Positions 45,313-55,184 of a stretch of 64,000 bases of DNA are shown one piece after another. The translations under genes and the position numbers were made by a program. The stretch is from Salegentibacter lacus. Its GTDB lineage: Bacteria; Bacteroidota; Bacteroidia; Flavobacteriales; Flavobacteriaceae. The DNA lies in the NCBI RefSeq assembly GCF_020164555.1, contig NZ_JAIQZB010000010.1, positions 1 through 64,000 on the forward strand. Direction: 5' to 3'. The first letter of the stretch is position 1. Every line of letters begins with the position of its first letter. Below the pieces are notes generated by a model. It worked only from the letters and a program-made list of their open reading frames with translations, made no database searches and was not told where the DNA came from.

Positions 45313-47121
45313 TTACTTATTTTTTAGTTCATTTGCCTGTGCTACCCAATCTTCACGTTGTGCCGCATTAGGGAAGTTCTCTATCACTTCATCAAGCAAT
45401 TCAAAATCATCCTCGGTAAGTTTACTTATCTGAACATAGGTATAAAGACCTAACTGATGTAAGCGCTGTTCAAGGAAAGGACCTACTGCTTTAAGTTTCT
45501 GTAGTTCATCTGCCGTTTGATTTTCTGGATTAAATGAGCCGGTTCTTTCAAGCATTCCGTCTATTCCATCCTTTTGAACTTCAGAAAGAGTTAACGCATC
45601 TGCATTTACAGTTTTATTATGTCCATCTCTATCGTCTTTATTGTAAGCATCCTCATCATCGATTTTCTTATCTACTTTGGTAGCGATATTTTTCTTAGGC
45701 TCACCTATGTTTACCGGCGTATAATGTTTAACATCATCCCCATGTTCTTCTCTTAGTTTTTTATACTTCGCTCCTGAAGACTTAAGGATTGTTTTTACTT
45801 CTGCCTGTGCAATTACAGGGAAAGACCTAGCGTATAGCAGGAACAATACAAAGAAGAATCCAATGGTCCCTATAAAAACACCTATATCTACAAATGTTGG
45901 AGAGAACATAGTCCACGAGGATGGAAGGTAATCGCGGTGAAGCGAAGTAACAATAATCACAAAACGCTCAAACCACATCCCGATGTTTACTACAATAGAA
46001 ATAAAGAAGGAGAACATAATACTCGTACGTAATTTCTTAAACCACATAAACTGGGGTGAAAACACGTTACAGGTCATCATTGCCCAATATGCCCAGGCAT
46101 AAGGCCCTGTTGCCCTGTTAAGGAATGCATATTGTTCGTACTCTACTCCAGAATACCAGGCGATAACAAGCTCGGTTATATAAGCTACCCCAACAATAGA
46201 ACCTGTGATCATAATTACTATGTTCATCAATTCTATATGCTGTATGGTTATATAATCTTCAAGATTAGACACCTTTCTCATAATAATAAGAAGGGTGTTT
46301 ACCATTGCAAACCCAGAGAATACCGCTCCAGCAACAAAGTAAGGAGGGAAAATCGTGGTGTGCCATCCAGGTATAACCGATGTAGCAAAGTCAAAAGATA
46401 CAATGGTGTGTACAGAAAGTACAAGAGGAGTCGCCAAACCGGCAAGTACCAATGAAACTTCTTCAAAACGTTGCCAGTCTTTTGCACGCCCACTCCATCC
46501 AAAACTTAATATTCCGTAGATTTTTTTATTGAAAGGAGTAATTGCCCTATCACGAATCATGGCGAAATCTGGAAGCAAACCTGTCCACCAGAATACCAAC
46601 GAAACAGAAAGATAAGTTGAAATAGCGAACACATCCCATAATAGTGGCGAGTTAAAATTTACCCACAAAGAACCAAATTGGTTTGGAATTGGAAGTACCC
46701 AATAAGCCAACCACGGACGACCCATGTGAATTATAGGAAATAAACCGGCCTGCATTACAGAGAAAATAGTCATCGCCTCTGCAGAGCGGTTAATAGCCAT
46801 CCTCCATTTTTGCCTGAACAATAAAAGTACAGCCGAAATTAGAGTCCCGGCGTGACCAATACCTACCCACCAAACAAAGTTGGTAATATCCCAGGCCCAA
46901 CCTACTGTTTTATTAAGTCCCCAGACACCAATACCTGTGGAGACAGTGTAAATTATACAACCTACACCCCAAAGAAAGGCAACAAGTGCAATTGAAAAGA
47001 CAATCCACCAGGATTTATTTGCCCTTCCTTCTACCGGCGCAGCCACATCCACGGTCACATCGTGGTAGCTTTTATCTCCGGTAACTAAAGGCTTTCGTAT
47101 AGGTGCTTCGTAATGAGACAT
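45313..47121 (-). CDS. actC: Alternative complex III subunit ActC (NrfD/PsrC-like) with helix-hairpin-helix-like C-terminal tail
   Basis: A 602-residue inner-membrane protein. Residues about 35-450 contain some ten helices of the NrfD/PsrC quinol-binding family (GWAWDITNFVWWVGIGHAG, LPDFAMIRDR). Charged residues lie in helices (VAWYSGVEYEQY region), consistent with quinol binding and proposed proton translocation. A long charged linker (about 465-530) leads to an extra domain (531-602) with LQKLKAVGPFLEQRLHQLG, which resembles helix-hairpin-helix modules. That tail is not part of the NrfD fold. It follows actB by 32 bases. Confidence 0.92.
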   Translation of the reverse strand: MSHYEAPIRKPLVTGDKSYHDVTVDVAAPVEGRANKSWWIVFSIALVAFLWGVGCIIYTVSTGIGVWGLNKTVGWAWDITNFVWWVGIGHAGTLISAVLLLFRQKWRMAINRSAEAMTIFSVMQAGLFPIIHMGRPWLAYWVLPIPNQFGSLWVNFNSPLLWDVFAISTYLSVSLVFWWTGLLPDFAMIRDRAITPFNKKIYGILSFGWSGRAKDWQRFEEVSLVLAGLATPLVLSVHTIVSFDFATSVIPGWHTTIFPPYFVAGAVFSGFAMVNTLLIIMRKVSNLEDYITIQHIELMNIVIMITGSIVGVAYITELVIAWYSGVEYEQYAFLNRATGPYAWAYWAMMTCNVFSPQFMWFKKLRTSIMFSFFISIVVNIGMWFERFVIIVTSLHRDYLPSSWTMFSPTFVDIGVFIGTIGFFFVLFLLYARSFPVIAQAEVKTILKSSGAKYKKLREEHGDDVKHYTPVNIGEPKKNIATKVDKKIDDEDAYNKDDRDGHNKTVNADALTLSEVQKDGIDGMLERTGSFNPENQTADELQKLKAVGPFLEQRLHQLGLYTYVQISKLTEDDFELLDEVIENFPNAAQREDWVAQANELKNK

Positions 47122-47153
47122 ATCCTTTTTTAATTGATTTCTTTATTAATTTA

Positions 47154-50100
47154 TTAAGCTTCTGTTGTATTTCTAACCTTAGTCTGGTACATCACATTAG
47201 GCTTAGTACCCACGTATTCCAATAGGTGATACATTCTATCATCTTCTTTTCTATCGCGAATTACAGCACCTTCATTATTAATATCACCAAAAGTCATTGC
47301 TCCTTTATCACAAGCAGAAGAACAAGCTGTTTGGAATTCTCCATCTTCAATAACTCTACCTTCACGTTTGGCATCAAGAATGGTTTTTTGTGTTTTTTGA
47401 ATACACATAGAACATTTCTCCATAACACCTCTAGAACGTACAGTTACATCGGGATTAATTACCATTCTACCAAGATCATTGTTCATATGGTAATCAAACT
47501 CCTCGTTTTGAGCATAGTTAAACCAGTTGAAACGACGTACTTTGTAAGGACAGTTGTTAGCACAGTATCTTGTACCTACACAACGGTTGTAAATCATTTG
47601 GTTTTGTCCCTGTCTTCCGTGAGAAGTTGCAGCAACAGGACACACAGTCTCACAAGGAGCGTGGTTACAGTGCTGACACATTACAGGCTGGAATACTACC
47701 TGAGGATTATCTGCAGGCTCTTCCAATTCACCAAATTCAGAAAGAGAACTTCCTAAACCTGATATATTCTCTTTCTTATCAAGATCGTCAATAAAACTAT
47801 CTTCCGAAGAATAATATCTATCAATACGCAACCAGTGCATATCACGAGATCGTCTTATTTCACTCTTTCCTACCACCGGAACATTATTCTCGGCGTGACA
47901 GGCAATAACACAGGCACCACAACCGGTACAGGCATTAAGATCTATAGAAAGGTTAAAGTGATGACCAATACTACGGTCAAAACCATCCCACATATCAACT
48001 TCAGGAGAAGTTACTGGTTTTTCAACGTGATCTAAAGAAACCTGAGGAACAGAATTCCATACACTTGCGTCTTTAGTATTGAATATTTCAAGGGTAGTTT
48101 CTTTTATAATGTCTCCACGTCCCATTAAGGTATTATGAAGCTGAACGCAAGCAAATTCATGCACTCCCGGAGCTTTTTCAATAGTCACCGACTGCACTGC
48201 ATTTAATTTCTTATATAGTGGATAAGCATTTACCCCTACTTGCATTTCCTCTTGTAATCCTTCTTTCTTTCCATAACCAAGCGCAAGTCCCACTGAACCT
48301 TTTGCCTGTCCCGGCTGAATAATTACAGGAACATTTTTAACCACCGTACCATCTACAGTTACATTGGCATAGCTCCCGTTTAAACCTCCATTAGAAGCAT
48401 GTTCGCTTTCAAAACCAAAAGCTTCGGCATCAGCTTTAGATACCGTAAGGTAATTATCCCAGGATGCTCTGGTTAGAGGATCTGGCATTTCTTGCAACCA
48501 CGGGTTACTGGCTTGATCACCGGCTCCCATAGAAACTTTGGTATAAAGCGTTAACTCCATCCCCTTATTTTCTGAAGGACGCCCAAGTTCACTTGCCGCA
48601 GCCGCAACATTTACAGAACCTACCTCTGAAGTTTCAACCTCTACAGGAGAAGTTGCTTCAAAAACACCATCGTGAAGCGCTGTATTCCAAGAAGGAATAT
48701 TACCGCTCCAGGTTTCTTTTATATAGTCGTGATAAGATTTATCATTATCAGTCCATCTTAACAAGCAATCCTGAAATTGCCTTGTATCAAACAATGGCCT
48801 GATTGCAGGCTGCATCAAACTAAATTCTGAAGTAGTATATTGAATATCACCCCAGCTCTCCAAATAATGAGGAGTTGCAGCTACATATTTACAAAGTTGT
48901 GCAGTTTCATCGGGCTTCATACTGAAGGCAAGCGAAACTTCTACATTAGATAAAGCTTCAGCAAATTCTGCTCCGTTAGGCAATGAATAAGCAGGATTCA
49001 CACCCGCCATTAACACGGCGCCAAGAGAACCAGATTTCATATCTTCGACCACCTGCATAACTTCATCAGCATTACCCTGGCGGGTTAATCTTGGATTATC
49101 AGCATCCATCACTACACTACCAAGAGCTTCGTTGATTGCAAGTACTAAAGCCTGAGCATTCTCATCTGGAATTCCAGAAACAACAACAGCTCCATTTCCA
49201 GCTTTTCTTAACTGGCGAGCAGCTTTAACTACAGCGTCATCAATTTTAGCAGGCAAATCACTCGTAGAAGAACCACCCGCAACATAACCATAAAGCGCAG
49301 CTAAAACAGCCTTTTGCTGAGATGGAGTTACAGGGTAACGTTTATCGGCATTAGCACCGGTTAAACTCATATTAGATTCAAACTGAACATGACGGGACAT
49401 TTTCCCGTTTTTTGGAATACGACCCTGAGCATACGCCGAATCATATCCTCCACCCTGCCAGTCACTAAGGAAATCGGCTCCAACAGAAACTATTGTTTCT
49501 GCTTTAGAGAAATCGTAATTTGGTAATGCACGCTTTCCATATTTAGCCTGAAAAGCATTTAAGGCAGCATCTTCAGAAACCGTATCGTAAACTACGTGAC
49601 GTACATTTGGATATTTTTCTGAAAATTCACCAATTAATTTTGTAGTTGAAGGGCTAGCAAAAGTTTGCGTTAATAAAACAATGTCACCAGAAACATTATC
49701 AAGAGCACTTCCAACCTCACGGTCAAATTCTTCCCACGAAACATTTCTTCCTTCAATCATTGGGCGTTTCACCCTATTCACGTCATACATTGACAATACA
49801 GATGCATGTACACGAGCATTAACACCGCCTTTAGACTTCGCTAATTCATTATTTTCAATCTTAATAGGTCTTCCTTCCCTGGTTTTTACCAATACGCTGG
49901 CAAAATCAAAACCATCAGCAATTGTAGAGGCATAGTAATTAGCTACCCCAGGAACAATACGCTCCGGCTGCACCACATAAGGAATAGACTTAATAACAGG
50001 CCCTTCACAGGCAGCCAAAGAAGCTGCTGCTGTACTAAACCCAACATATTTTAAGAAATCCCTTCTTGAAGTTTTTGAACTTTCAAGGGAATCTTTATCC

Positions 50101-50219
50101 CCAAGAAATTCATCAACCGGAATTTCTTCAGCAAATTCTTTTTGTTGGAGCGTCTCAACAACAGAGCTGTTTTCATTTAGCTCTTCAACACTTTTCCAGT
50201 ATTTTTTGTTTGATGACAT
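47154..50219 (-). CDS. actB: Alternative complex III subunit ActB, TAT-variant molybdopterin-oxidoreductase-like iron-sulfur protein
   Basis: A 1021-residue protein. A Tat-like export signal (SKTSRRDFLKYVGFSTAAAS, about residues 48-67) precedes a large domain related to molybdopterin oxidoreductases, which in this family carries no molybdenum cofactor. A C-terminal ferredoxin-like domain (about 765-960) has four Cys motifs. CTGCGACVIAC, CQHCNHAPCETVC and CSMC...CSSAC are complete. The third, CVGTRYCANNC, has Thr where a Cys is normal, consistent with a [3Fe-4S] cluster. The subunit passes electrons from quinol towards the ActA/ActE hemes at the periplasmic side. Confidence 0.94.
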   Translation of the reverse strand: MSSNKKYWKSVEELNENSSVVETLQQKEFAEEIPVDEFLGDKDSLESSKTSRRDFLKYVGFSTAAASLAACEGPVIKSIPYVVQPERIVPGVANYYASTIADGFDFASVLVKTREGRPIKIENNELAKSKGGVNARVHASVLSMYDVNRVKRPMIEGRNVSWEEFDREVGSALDNVSGDIVLLTQTFASPSTTKLIGEFSEKYPNVRHVVYDTVSEDAALNAFQAKYGKRALPNYDFSKAETIVSVGADFLSDWQGGGYDSAYAQGRIPKNGKMSRHVQFESNMSLTGANADKRYPVTPSQQKAVLAALYGYVAGGSSTSDLPAKIDDAVVKAARQLRKAGNGAVVVSGIPDENAQALVLAINEALGSVVMDADNPRLTRQGNADEVMQVVEDMKSGSLGAVLMAGVNPAYSLPNGAEFAEALSNVEVSLAFSMKPDETAQLCKYVAATPHYLESWGDIQYTTSEFSLMQPAIRPLFDTRQFQDCLLRWTDNDKSYHDYIKETWSGNIPSWNTALHDGVFEATSPVEVETSEVGSVNVAAAASELGRPSENKGMELTLYTKVSMGAGDQASNPWLQEMPDPLTRASWDNYLTVSKADAEAFGFESEHASNGGLNGSYANVTVDGTVVKNVPVIIQPGQAKGSVGLALGYGKKEGLQEEMQVGVNAYPLYKKLNAVQSVTIEKAPGVHEFACVQLHNTLMGRGDIIKETTLEIFNTKDASVWNSVPQVSLDHVEKPVTSPEVDMWDGFDRSIGHHFNLSIDLNACTGCGACVIACHAENNVPVVGKSEIRRSRDMHWLRIDRYYSSEDSFIDDLDKKENISGLGSSLSEFGELEEPADNPQVVFQPVMCQHCNHAPCETVCPVAATSHGRQGQNQMIYNRCVGTRYCANNCPYKVRRFNWFNYAQNEEFDYHMNNDLGRMVINPDVTVRSRGVMEKCSMCIQKTQKTILDAKREGRVIEDGEFQTACSSACDKGAMTFGDINNEGAVIRDRKEDDRMYHLLEYVGTKPNVMYQTKVRNTTEA

Positions 50220-50272
50220 ATATATCTAAATATTAACTTCTTAATTAACCCCGAAAACCCGGGAAAAAACTT

Positions 50273-51643
50273 TTAGTAATGGCATTTAGCACACTCAAGG
50301 CCTCCCATTTGAGCTACAGTAAGCTCTTCTACACCGTACTTTTTGGATAATTCTTCGTGAATTTTCTCGTAATACTCATTCCCTTCCATCCTAACATTGG
50401 TTTCGCGGTGACAGTTTATACACCATCCCATTGTTAAAGGAGCATCTTGATAAACCACTTCCATTTCCTCGATTGGTCCGTGACATTTCTGACATTGAAC
50501 CCCGGCAACAGATACGTGTTGAGAGTGATTAAAGTAAGCGAAATCTGGAAGATTATGAATACGAACCCATTTTACCGGTTTCTCTTCTCCAGTGTAATCC
50601 TGATCTGCAGGACTCCAGCCTACAGCATCGTATAGTTTTGCAATTTCACCATCGTAAAACTCTTTTGAATATTCTGCAGTAGCAGTTTCAGGAGCCACTT
50701 CAGATATTGTTTTATGACAATTCATACAAACATTTAGCGATGGTATACCCGCCTGCTTAGACGTCCTCGCTGAAGAGTGACAGTATTTACAATCTATTTG
50801 GTTATCTCCTGCGTGAATCCTGTGTGAATAATGAATTGGCTGAATTGGTTCATAACCCTGATCTACTCCAACCTGCATAAAGAAGCCATAAGCGAAATAG
50901 CCTACAACCAGCAATCCAAACACAGCACTTACCAAAACAAGAAATTGGTTCTCTACAAAAGATTTCCAAATTGGTTTTCTTTTTGGCTTTTCAGGAATAA
51001 CAACTCCACTTGCCTGAGCAAAATTTCGAAGCGTTTTGTTTACAAGGAATAATACCGCAAGCAGCATTACCAAAACAAAAAGCAGAATCCCTAAAATAAC
51101 ATTTACCGATACACCTCCTCCAGAAGATTCACCGCCAGAAGACTCACCACCGGCTTGCGCCGTTTGAGGTTCTGGTTTCGGCTGCTCTACATAAGCAAGA
51201 ATATCATCAATGTCAGCATCTGATAATTGAGGAAAAGCCGGCATCGCAGTTTGATTATACTCTTCGTAAATCGCGACAGCCTCATTATCTCCAGAAGAAA
51301 TCAACTCCTGACTGTTTTTAATCCATTGGTACAACCAATCCATATCCCTTTTTTCAGTAATGCCATGAAGAGCAGGACCAATAGAAGCAGAATATGGTTT
51401 GTGACAGGCAGCACAAAGTGAATTAAACAAGGACTTTCCATTCGCAGGATCCCCAAGTCCTGATGCAGCTGCATCAGCCTCTGAAGATCCACTCGATGAT
51501 TCATCGGTTTGCTCCTGGCCTTCCTCTGCAGTATCCTGAGAGGCCTCTTCCTGTGCAATTCCCAAAACGCTAAATGAGATAAAAAATGCTACACTTAAGA
51601 GCAATAGTCGCGAAGTTGAGTGGCGGTATTTCACCTTTTTCAT
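50273..51643 (-). CDS. actA: Alternative complex III subunit ActA, multiheme cytochrome c with extra N-terminal heme domain
   Basis: A 456-residue exported multiheme protein with six CxxCH sites. After a signal segment (about residues 10-30) and an acidic Ser-rich stretch comes a class I cytochrome c domain (64-155, Cys77-Ala-Ala-Cys80-His81, Met in TAMPAFPQL). Two hydrophobic helices follow (about 176-200 and 225-250). A C-terminal domain of the cytochrome c3/c7 type has five heme sites (CKYCH, CMNCH, CQKCH, CINCH, CAKCH), the last one residue from the stop. The pentaheme part matches characterised ActA; the first domain is additional. First gene of the ACIII-oxidase operon. Confidence 0.94.
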   Translation of the reverse strand: MKKVKYRHSTSRLLLLSVAFFISFSVLGIAQEEASQDTAEEGQEQTDESSSGSSEADAAASGLGDPANGKSLFNSLCAACHKPYSASIGPALHGITEKRDMDWLYQWIKNSQELISSGDNEAVAIYEEYNQTAMPAFPQLSDADIDDILAYVEQPKPEPQTAQAGGESSGGESSGGGVSVNVILGILLFVLVMLLAVLFLVNKTLRNFAQASGVVIPEKPKRKPIWKSFVENQFLVLVSAVFGLLVVGYFAYGFFMQVGVDQGYEPIQPIHYSHRIHAGDNQIDCKYCHSSARTSKQAGIPSLNVCMNCHKTISEVAPETATAEYSKEFYDGEIAKLYDAVGWSPADQDYTGEEKPVKWVRIHNLPDFAYFNHSQHVSVAGVQCQKCHGPIEEMEVVYQDAPLTMGWCINCHRETNVRMEGNEYYEKIHEELSKKYGVEELTVAQMGGLECAKCHY

Positions 51644-51735
51644 ATTATAAGTTGAATTAACGTCTAAACTTTGGTACGGTTTTTACAGCTTAAAGCCTTA
51701 GTAATATTAACTCTTTGTACCCTTAAATTCGGCAA

Positions 51736-51743
51736 CAAAAGTA
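51736..51743 (-). promoter_or_regulatory. Putative -7 element for the ACIII operon
   Basis: TACTTTTG on the minus strand fits TAnnTTTG, giving a leader of about 85 bases before the actA ATG. No clear -33 TTTG at the best spacing. Confidence 0.4.
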
Positions 51744-51821
51744 ATACTTATAGTCGATTTTCGGAATGTTACATAAGTGTTAATCCTTAATTTATATCAG
51801 TTCTAAATAATAAAAGTAACT

Positions 51822-51849
51822 TTGTTTAAGTTATTAAATTATACTTTTG
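51822..51849 (+). promoter_or_regulatory. Bacteroidota-type promoter for the SPOR-domain gene
   Basis: TTTG, 16 bases, then TACTTTTG, 16 bases before the ATG. All fixed bases match but the spacing is shorter than the usual 17-20. Confidence 0.5.
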
Positions 51850-51865
51850 CCTTAAATAAATAACT

Positions 51866-52255
51866 ATGAGAAAATTAAGCATAAACAAACTTCTGTTAAT
51901 TTGTTTTCTTTCAGGATTTTCTTTTCTGAATTTAACAGCTCAAGAAAGTCGAATAAATGTAAGTGATGACGCTAAACTTTCTAAACTTTTAGAGTTAAAA
52001 TCTGAAATGAGCAAGGACAACGAAATTGGTGATCGATTTAAAATTCAGCTTTTTTACGGAAATAATGGCGAAGCCAATGAAGTTATAAAAGATTACCGAA
52101 GCAAATTTGAGTATCCATCACTAATTGCCTACGAAGCACCTAACTATAAGGTTTGGGTAGGAAATTTTAGAAATCGTTTGGAAGCAGACAGAGCACTTTT
52201 AAAAATAAAGGAAAGCTTTCCTTCCGCATTTATTCCAAAACCGCGACGTAGATAA
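51866..52255 (+). CDS. Exported SPOR domain-containing protein
   Basis: A 129-residue protein with a signal peptide (about residues 1-25, ending NLTAQ) and a C-terminal SPOR-like domain (about 57-125). Visible elements are FKIQLFYGNNGEANEVIKDYRSKF, then YKVWVGNFRNRLEADRALLKIKESFPSAFI. SPOR domains bind denuded peptidoglycan glycan strands, often at division sites. It has no other domain and no anchor, so it is probably periplasmic. It is monocistronic, divergent from the ACIII operon and convergent with infB, with which it shares a bidirectional terminator. Confidence 0.87.
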   Translation: MRKLSINKLLLICFLSGFSFLNLTAQESRINVSDDAKLSKLLELKSEMSKDNEIGDRFKIQLFYGNNGEANEVIKDYRSKFEYPSLIAYEAPNYKVWVGNFRNRLEADRALLKIKESFPSAFIPKPRRR

Positions 52256-52321
52256 TTTTTCAGAAAAATATATTACAGTTCAATATGATTCCTATTGGAA
52301 TTTAATTTGAACCTAAAAATA

Positions 52322-52349
52322 AAAAAAGCGGCCCTAAAGCCGCTTTTTT
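52322..52349. terminator. Bidirectional intrinsic terminator between the SPOR gene and infB
   Basis: A perfect 11-bp stem (AAAAAAGCGGC / GCCGCTTTTTT) with a 6-base loop, T-rich on both strands, lying between two convergent genes. Confidence 0.88.
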
Positions 52350-52369
52350 CTATTTAATATAAAACCTAA

Positions 52370-55129
52370 TTACTTAAGCTTCTTCTTTACTTCTACTTCA
52401 CGGAATGATTCTATTACATCCCCTTCTTTAATATCATTGTAATTCTTAACCTGGATACCACAGTCGTAACCTTTAGCAACTTCTTTCACATCATCTTTGA
52501 AACGTTTCAGTGAAGCAAGCTCTCCGGTATAAACTACCACTCCTTCGCGAATTAAACGAATTCCAGCACTTCTGTAGATCTTACCAGAGGTAACCATACA
52601 ACCTGCAATGGTTCCAACCTTAGAGATCTTAAAGGTTTCCCTAATCTCTGCAGTACCCGTGATCTCTTCTTTAAGTTCTGGTGAAAGCATTCCTTCCATC
52701 GCATCTTTAAGATCGTTGATCGCATCATAGATAATCGAGTAAGTCCTGATATCAATTTCTTCCTTATCGGCAACCTGTCTTGCATTTCCTGCAGGACGTA
52801 CGTTAAATCCAATAATTACCGCATCTGAAGCTGAAGCTAACAACACATCACTTTCTGTAATGGCTCCTACTCCTTTGTGAATAATATTCACCTGAATTTC
52901 TTCAGTAGATAATTTCAGGAAGCTATCGGTTAATGCTTCTACAGACCCATCAACATCACCTTTAAGGATAATATTAAGTTCTTTAAAGTCACCTAACGCA
53001 ATTCTACGCCCAATTTCATCAAGGGTAATATGACGCTGGGTTCTCACACTCTGCTCACGTTGCAACTGAGTTCGTTTAGCAGCAATATCTTTGGCTTCAC
53101 GCTCATCTGCCATCACCTTAAATTTATCACCGGCCTGAGGCGCACCATCAAGACCTAAAATAGAAACAGGCGTTGCGGGTCCGGCTTCTTTAACCTCGTG
53201 GCCTCTCTCATCATGCATTGCCTTCACTTTACCACTATGGCGACCCGCTAATACGTAATCTCCAATTTTTAAAGTTCCGGTTTGCACAAGGATAGTCGCA
53301 ATATAACCTCTACCTCTATCAAGGAAGGCTTCTACTACTGTTCCTGAAGCCATTTTTGAAGGATTGGCTTTTAATTCAAGAATTTCAGATTCCAGTAATA
53401 CTTTCTCTAGAAGTTCTTCAACTCCCAATCCAGTTTTAGCTGATATATCATGAGACTGAACTTTACCACCCCAGTCTTCCACAAGCAGGTTCATACCCGC
53501 AAGTTTCTCTTTAATTTTCTCCGGATTTGCTGTTGGCAAATCAGATTTATTTATTGCAAATACTATTGGTACACCGGCAGCCTGGGCGTGAGAAATAGCC
53601 TCTTTAGTTTGCGGCATCACATCATCATCTGCAGCAATTACAATAATTGCAATATCTGTTACCTGAGCTCCACGAGCACGCATCGCCGTAAAGGCTTCGT
53701 GACCAGGAGTATCCAGGAACGTCATTTTTTCACCGTTTTTCAGCTTCACACTGTAGGCTCCAATATGCTGGGTAATACCACCACTCTCACCGGCAATCAC
53801 ATTCTCTTTACGAATATAATCCAGTAAAGATGTTTTACCGTGGTCTACGTGACCCATGACAGTTACAATTGGCGCTCTATCTTCAAGATCTTCAGGATTT
53901 TCAGGAACTTCTTCTACTGTTTCCTCGATATCTGCAGTTACAAAATCTACTTCGTAACCAAATTCATCTGCAACAATAGAAAGTGTTTCAGCATCTAAAC
54001 GCTGATTCATCGTCACCATCATCCCTAGAGACATACAGGCAGAAATCACTTTCGTTACCGGCACATCCATCATCGTAGCAACTTCACTTACAGTTACAAA
54101 CTCTGTAACTTTAAGAACTTTACTATCGGTTTCCTGCTGTGCAAGATCATCTTCTGAACGTTGACGGTGTTGATCTCTTTTATCTCTTCTATATTTAGCT
54201 CCTTTACCTTTACCAGATTTACCCTGAAGTTTTTCAAGGGTCTCTCTAACCTGCTTTTGAACTTCTTCTTCGCTAGGCTCTTCTTTAGTAATAGGTTTAG
54301 CTCTTTTTCTGGCTGCTCCTCCTTTTTTAGCTCCCTGATTTGAAGCTCCAGGCTTCACATCTTTACTAATTCTACGACGACGCTTCTTACGTTTTTCCAG
54401 CTCCTTCTTGTCATCAGCAGCTTTCTTTACGTCTTTCTTTTTTTCCGGTTTTTTAAATTGAGAAAGGTCAATTTTCTTTCCGGTAAAATTAGGGCCGTTA
54501 AGCTTGGTGTAATTTGTTTTATGAGTCATAGACTCAGGATCCTTACGCTCTTCTTCAGCAGCGGCAGGCGCTTCTTCCTTAGAAGCTTCCTCAGTCTTTT
54601 TCTCCTCTTTAGAAGGTGCTTCCTCCTTAGGTTCTTGAGATTCGGACTTTTCTGGCTTTTCTTCTTTGGCTTCAGGCTTTTTGGCTTCCTCGGGCTGTTC
54701 AGGTTGCGCTGGTTCTGGTTTTTCCTCTTCTTTTTCGGCTTTTTTCTCTGGTTTTTTATCCAGATCAATCATACCTACTTTCTTAGGACCGGCTAGTTTA
54801 GCCCTGGCAGTAACTGCCTCTTCTTTACGCTTCTCATCCTCTTTCTTCTCCTCGGCCTTGCGCTTTTCTTCGAGCTCTCTATCCCTTGCTAAACGCAATT
54901 CTTCCTTCTCCTTTCTTTTTTCCTCACCAACCTCTTTAGACTCGACTTTTTTAGATTTGTCGGTCTCAAATTCATCAGAAAGCACCTGATAAACTTCGGA
55001 TGAGATTTTAGTAGTAGGACGCGCCTCAATATCGTGACCCTTAGAATTTAAAAATTCTACAGCCCGGTCTAACGAAATATTGAATTCACGTAATACTTTG
55101 TTTAGTCGCATTGTTTTTGCTTCAGCCAT
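52370..55129 (-). CDS. infB: Translation initiation factor IF-2
   Basis: A 919-residue GTPase that places fMet-tRNA on the ribosome. A short N-terminal IF2_N motif ([24 protein letters not shown]) is followed by a long Lys/Glu/Pro-rich disordered region (about 55-330). The second IF2_N segment comes next, then the GTPase domain with G1 [12 protein letters not shown]3 DTPGHEAF and G4 NKSD, and domains III-IV ([35 protein letters not shown]). The charged low-complexity stretch produces long false frames on the other strand. Last gene of the rimP-nusA-infB operon, ended by the bidirectional terminator. Confidence 0.96.
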   Translation of the reverse strand: MAEAKTMRLNKVLREFNISLDRAVEFLNSKGHDIEARPTTKISSEVYQVLSDEFETDKSKKVESKEVGEEKRKEKEELRLARDRELEEKRKAEEKKEDEKRKEEAVTARAKLAGPKKVGMIDLDKKPEKKAEKEEEKPEPAQPEQPEEAKKPEAKEEKPEKSESQEPKEEAPSKEEKKTEEASKEEAPAAAEEERKDPESMTHKTNYTKLNGPNFTGKKIDLSQFKKPEKKKDVKKAADDKKELEKRKKRRRRISKDVKPGASNQGAKKGGAARKRAKPITKEEPSEEEVQKQVRETLEKLQGKSGKGKGAKYRRDKRDQHRQRSEDDLAQQETDSKVLKVTEFVTVSEVATMMDVPVTKVISACMSLGMMVTMNQRLDAETLSIVADEFGYEVDFVTADIEETVEEVPENPEDLEDRAPIVTVMGHVDHGKTSLLDYIRKENVIAGESGGITQHIGAYSVKLKNGEKMTFLDTPGHEAFTAMRARGAQVTDIAIIVIAADDDVMPQTKEAISHAQAAGVPIVFAINKSDLPTANPEKIKEKLAGMNLLVEDWGGKVQSHDISAKTGLGVEELLEKVLLESEILELKANPSKMASGTVVEAFLDRGRGYIATILVQTGTLKIGDYVLAGRHSGKVKAMHDERGHEVKEAGPATPVSILGLDGAPQAGDKFKVMADEREAKDIAAKRTQLQREQSVRTQRHITLDEIGRRIALGDFKELNIILKGDVDGSVEALTDSFLKLSTEEIQVNIIHKGVGAITESDVLLASASDAVIIGFNVRPAGNARQVADKEEIDIRTYSIIYDAINDLKDAMEGMLSPELKEEITGTAEIRETFKISKVGTIAGCMVTSGKIYRSAGIRLIREGVVVYTGELASLKRFKDDVKEVAKGYDCGIQVKNYNDIKEGDVIESFREVEVKKKLK

Positions 55130-55184
55130 AAATTGCCCTCTAAATTAACCTCTTTTAATTATTATATATTCAATGAGTTTTTTA

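Noticed and set aside
47226-47756. 176-residue open frame opposite the iron-sulfur end of actB
   Set aside because: It lies wholly inside a well-supported gene, is rich in Ser/Thr/His from reverse codons and has no recognisable domain.
54458-54989. Long open frames on the plus strand opposite infB, rich in Phe/Leu/Ser
   Set aside because: They mirror the Lys/Glu/Pro-rich low-complexity region of IF-2, have no start signals and resemble no protein.
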